DNA of 6,785 bases, taken from Bacteroides sp. GTDB lineage: Bacteria > Bacteroidota > Bacteroidia > Bacteroidales > SM23-62. Positions 6,090 through 6,785 of the stretch are shown in pieces; within the stretch, counting starts at the first letter, position 1, and each line of letters opens with the position of its first letter. The notes below the pieces were generated by a model, which worked only from the letters and a program-made list of their open reading frames with translations, was not told the DNA's origin and ran no database searches. Both the position numbers and the translations under genes were made by a program. The DNA lies in the NCBI GenBank assembly GCA_030592145.1, contig JAUVKJ010000094.1:1-6785 (forward strand). Direction: 5' to 3'.

Positions 6090-6097
6090 TACATTTG
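6090..6097 (+). promoter_or_regulatory. Bacteroidota -7 promoter box for the GroES-like gene
   Basis: TACATTTG matches TAnnTTTG exactly and is the same 8-mer as the box at 1165-1172. It starts 12 bases after the redox gene's stop and ends 51 bases before the ATG at 6149, giving a leader of about 45 nt. A TTTG at 6057-6060 is too far upstream (29-base spacer) to be a normal -33 element. No CIRCE-type inverted repeat is seen here, so HrcA control is not indicated. Confidence 0.6.
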
Positions 6098-6148
6098 TGC
6101 TTCCAATCGGAGGATCATAGTCAATATATACATTCAAAATCAATAATA

Positions 6149-6436
6149 ATGAAAGAGTTACAACCTATTAACCAGAACGTGCTTCTGGATATCACCGATG
6201 AGGCGAAGGAACAGACCACCGCTTCAGGGATCATCATCCCTGATACTGCCAGGGAAAAACCTAAAACAGCAAAAGTTATCGGTTTGAGCAATATCGACAA
6301 TGCAGAGATATCGGTTGGCGACATTGTGCTTTTCAAGGAATACTCGGGAACCGAAACCGAATTTGAAGGGAAAAAATACCTCATCCTTCCCTATGCCGAT
6401 GTTCTGGCCAAGATAGTGGAAACAGAGTCAATCTAA
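6149..6436 (+). CDS. Small GroES-like co-chaperonin (cpn10)
   Basis: A 95-residue protein of the GroES family, which normally forms a seven-fold lid on the GroEL chamber and assists protein folding in the cytoplasm. The mobile-loop region is well kept (TTASGIIIPDTAREKP, about residues 23-38), with the III tripeptide at the position that docks to GroEL, and so is the C-terminal half (VGDIVLFKEYSGTE, GKKYLILPYADVLAKI). It diverges at the N-terminus, where PINQNVLL replaces the usual PL.DRVL, and in the segment between KV and the GD turn, which is shorter than in typical Bacteroidota GroES, implying a reduced roof hairpin. No groEL follows: a terminator and an unrelated gene do. It is therefore likely a second, stand-alone GroES paralogue, so I give no symbol. 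The frame is open upstream to a TTG at 6095, but that codon lies inside the -7 box. Confidence 0.85.
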   Translation: MKELQPINQNVLLDITDEAKEQTTASGIIIPDTAREKPKTAKVIGLSNIDNAEISVGDIVLFKEYSGTETEFEGKKYLILPYADVLAKIVETESI

Positions 6437-6445
6437 ATCATATTA

Positions 6446-6485
6446 CCCGTGTCTCCGGTTCCCTTTCGGTGACACGTGGTTTTTT
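6446..6485 (+). terminator. Rho-independent terminator after the GroES-like gene
   Basis: The arms CGTGTCTCCG (6448-6457) and CGGTGACACG (6467-6476) pair with one T-T mismatch around a 9-base loop. The stem can be lengthened by ACC/GGT pairing across one bulged base, and six T residues follow (6480-6485). It begins 10 bases after the stop codon and should end the transcript that contains the GroES-like gene. Confidence 0.85.
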
Positions 6486-6498
6486 CTAATGTTTTCGA

Positions 6499-6785
6499 AT
6501 GAGAAAACGTATTCCATTTTTCAGTGTTCTGGGCGATGCACAAACCTATCTCAGCATCGTTTACATTCTTATTGCATTCCCACTCAGCATTGTTTATTTC
6601 ACCCTGGTCGTAACCGGGCTTTCATTGTCGTTCGGACTCCTGGTCATTGTAGCAGGCTTTTTTATTTTTGTTGGAACCCTGATGATGATCCGGGGATTCC
6701 GGTGGCTGGATATCCAGCTTACCAGGGTTTTCCTGGGACGAACCATCCCGTTGACAAAGGAAGAAAAGATGGAAGGCAGCTTTTC
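6499..6785 (+). CDS. 'Putative sensor' domain membrane protein (partial, N-terminus)
   Basis: An open frame from the ATG at 6499 runs 95 codons off the window edge. After a short polar start (MRKRIPFFSVLGDAQTYLS) come two closely spaced hydrophobic helices at about residues 20-40 and 43-65. They include the pattern LVVTGLSLSFGLLVIVAGFFI, followed by an amphipathic RGFRWLDIQLTRVFLG segment and IPLTKEEK. This matches the pattern of the 'putative sensor' membrane domain (Pfam PF13796) best known at the N-terminus of actinobacterial histidine kinases and in stand-alone proteins. Whether a kinase domain follows cannot be seen. It starts 13 bases after the T-run of the terminator and so must have its own promoter, or depend on read-through; no clear -7 box is visible in that gap. 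Confidence 0.7.
   Translation, partial: MRKRIPFFSVLGDAQTYLSIVYILIAFPLSIVYFTLVVTGLSLSFGLLVIVAGFFIFVGTLMMIRGFRWLDIQLTRVFLGRTIPLTKEEKMEGSF

Noticed and set aside
6095..6148. TTG start adding 18 residues to the GroES-like protein
   Set aside because: That codon lies inside the TACATTTG promoter box and the added residues do not belong to the GroES fold.

Overview
The window looks like ordinary chromosomal sequence from a member of the Bacteroidota. Three things suggest this: two exact TACATTTG elements (the Bacteroidota -7 box, TAnnTTTG) sit upstream of gene starts, Shine-Dalgarno sequences are weak or absent, and a LytS-type kinase is paired with a LytTR regulator in the way common in that phylum. 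I cannot name a genus. No phage, insertion sequence, CRISPR array, rRNA or tRNA is visible.

Layout. Bases 1-57 probably hold the last 18 codons of an upstream membrane protein. A lipoprotein gene with two YCII-like domains follows (68-724, +). It converges on a small MotA/TolQ/ExbB-like membrane protein gene (721-1119, -), and the two stop codons overlap within one TTAA. The 254-base region 1120-1373 separates that minus-strand gene from a divergent plus-strand operon. It holds a -7 box for the minus-strand gene, a 16-bp AT palindrome, and two copies of TAGACCGGC exactly 21 bp apart, which is the geometry of a LytTR-family binding site.

The central block (1374-5411) is a tightly packed five-gene operon: sensor histidine kinase, LytTR response regulator, ABC ATPase and two different ABC-2 type permeases. 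Its junctions are an ATGA overlap, a 17-base overlap, a 1-base gap and another ATGA overlap. The likely reading is that a membrane signal passes through the kinase and regulator, which control an exporter encoded in the same transcript. The transporter has the one-ATPase, two-permease layout of the actinobacterial fluoroquinolone-export type (Rv2686c-Rv2688c), but its substrate cannot be read from sequence.

Downstream are a two-domain thioredoxin-fold/glutaredoxin protein (5491-6078), a small divergent GroES-like co-chaperonin with its own -7 box and a strong terminator (6149-6436, terminator 6446-6485), and the start of a gene for a membrane 'putative sensor' domain protein (from 6499) cut by the window edge.

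I found no clearly new system. The best leads are the LytTR-type operator, the paired degeneration of the two YCII-like domains, the inactive first domain of the redox protein, and the groES-like gene without groEL.
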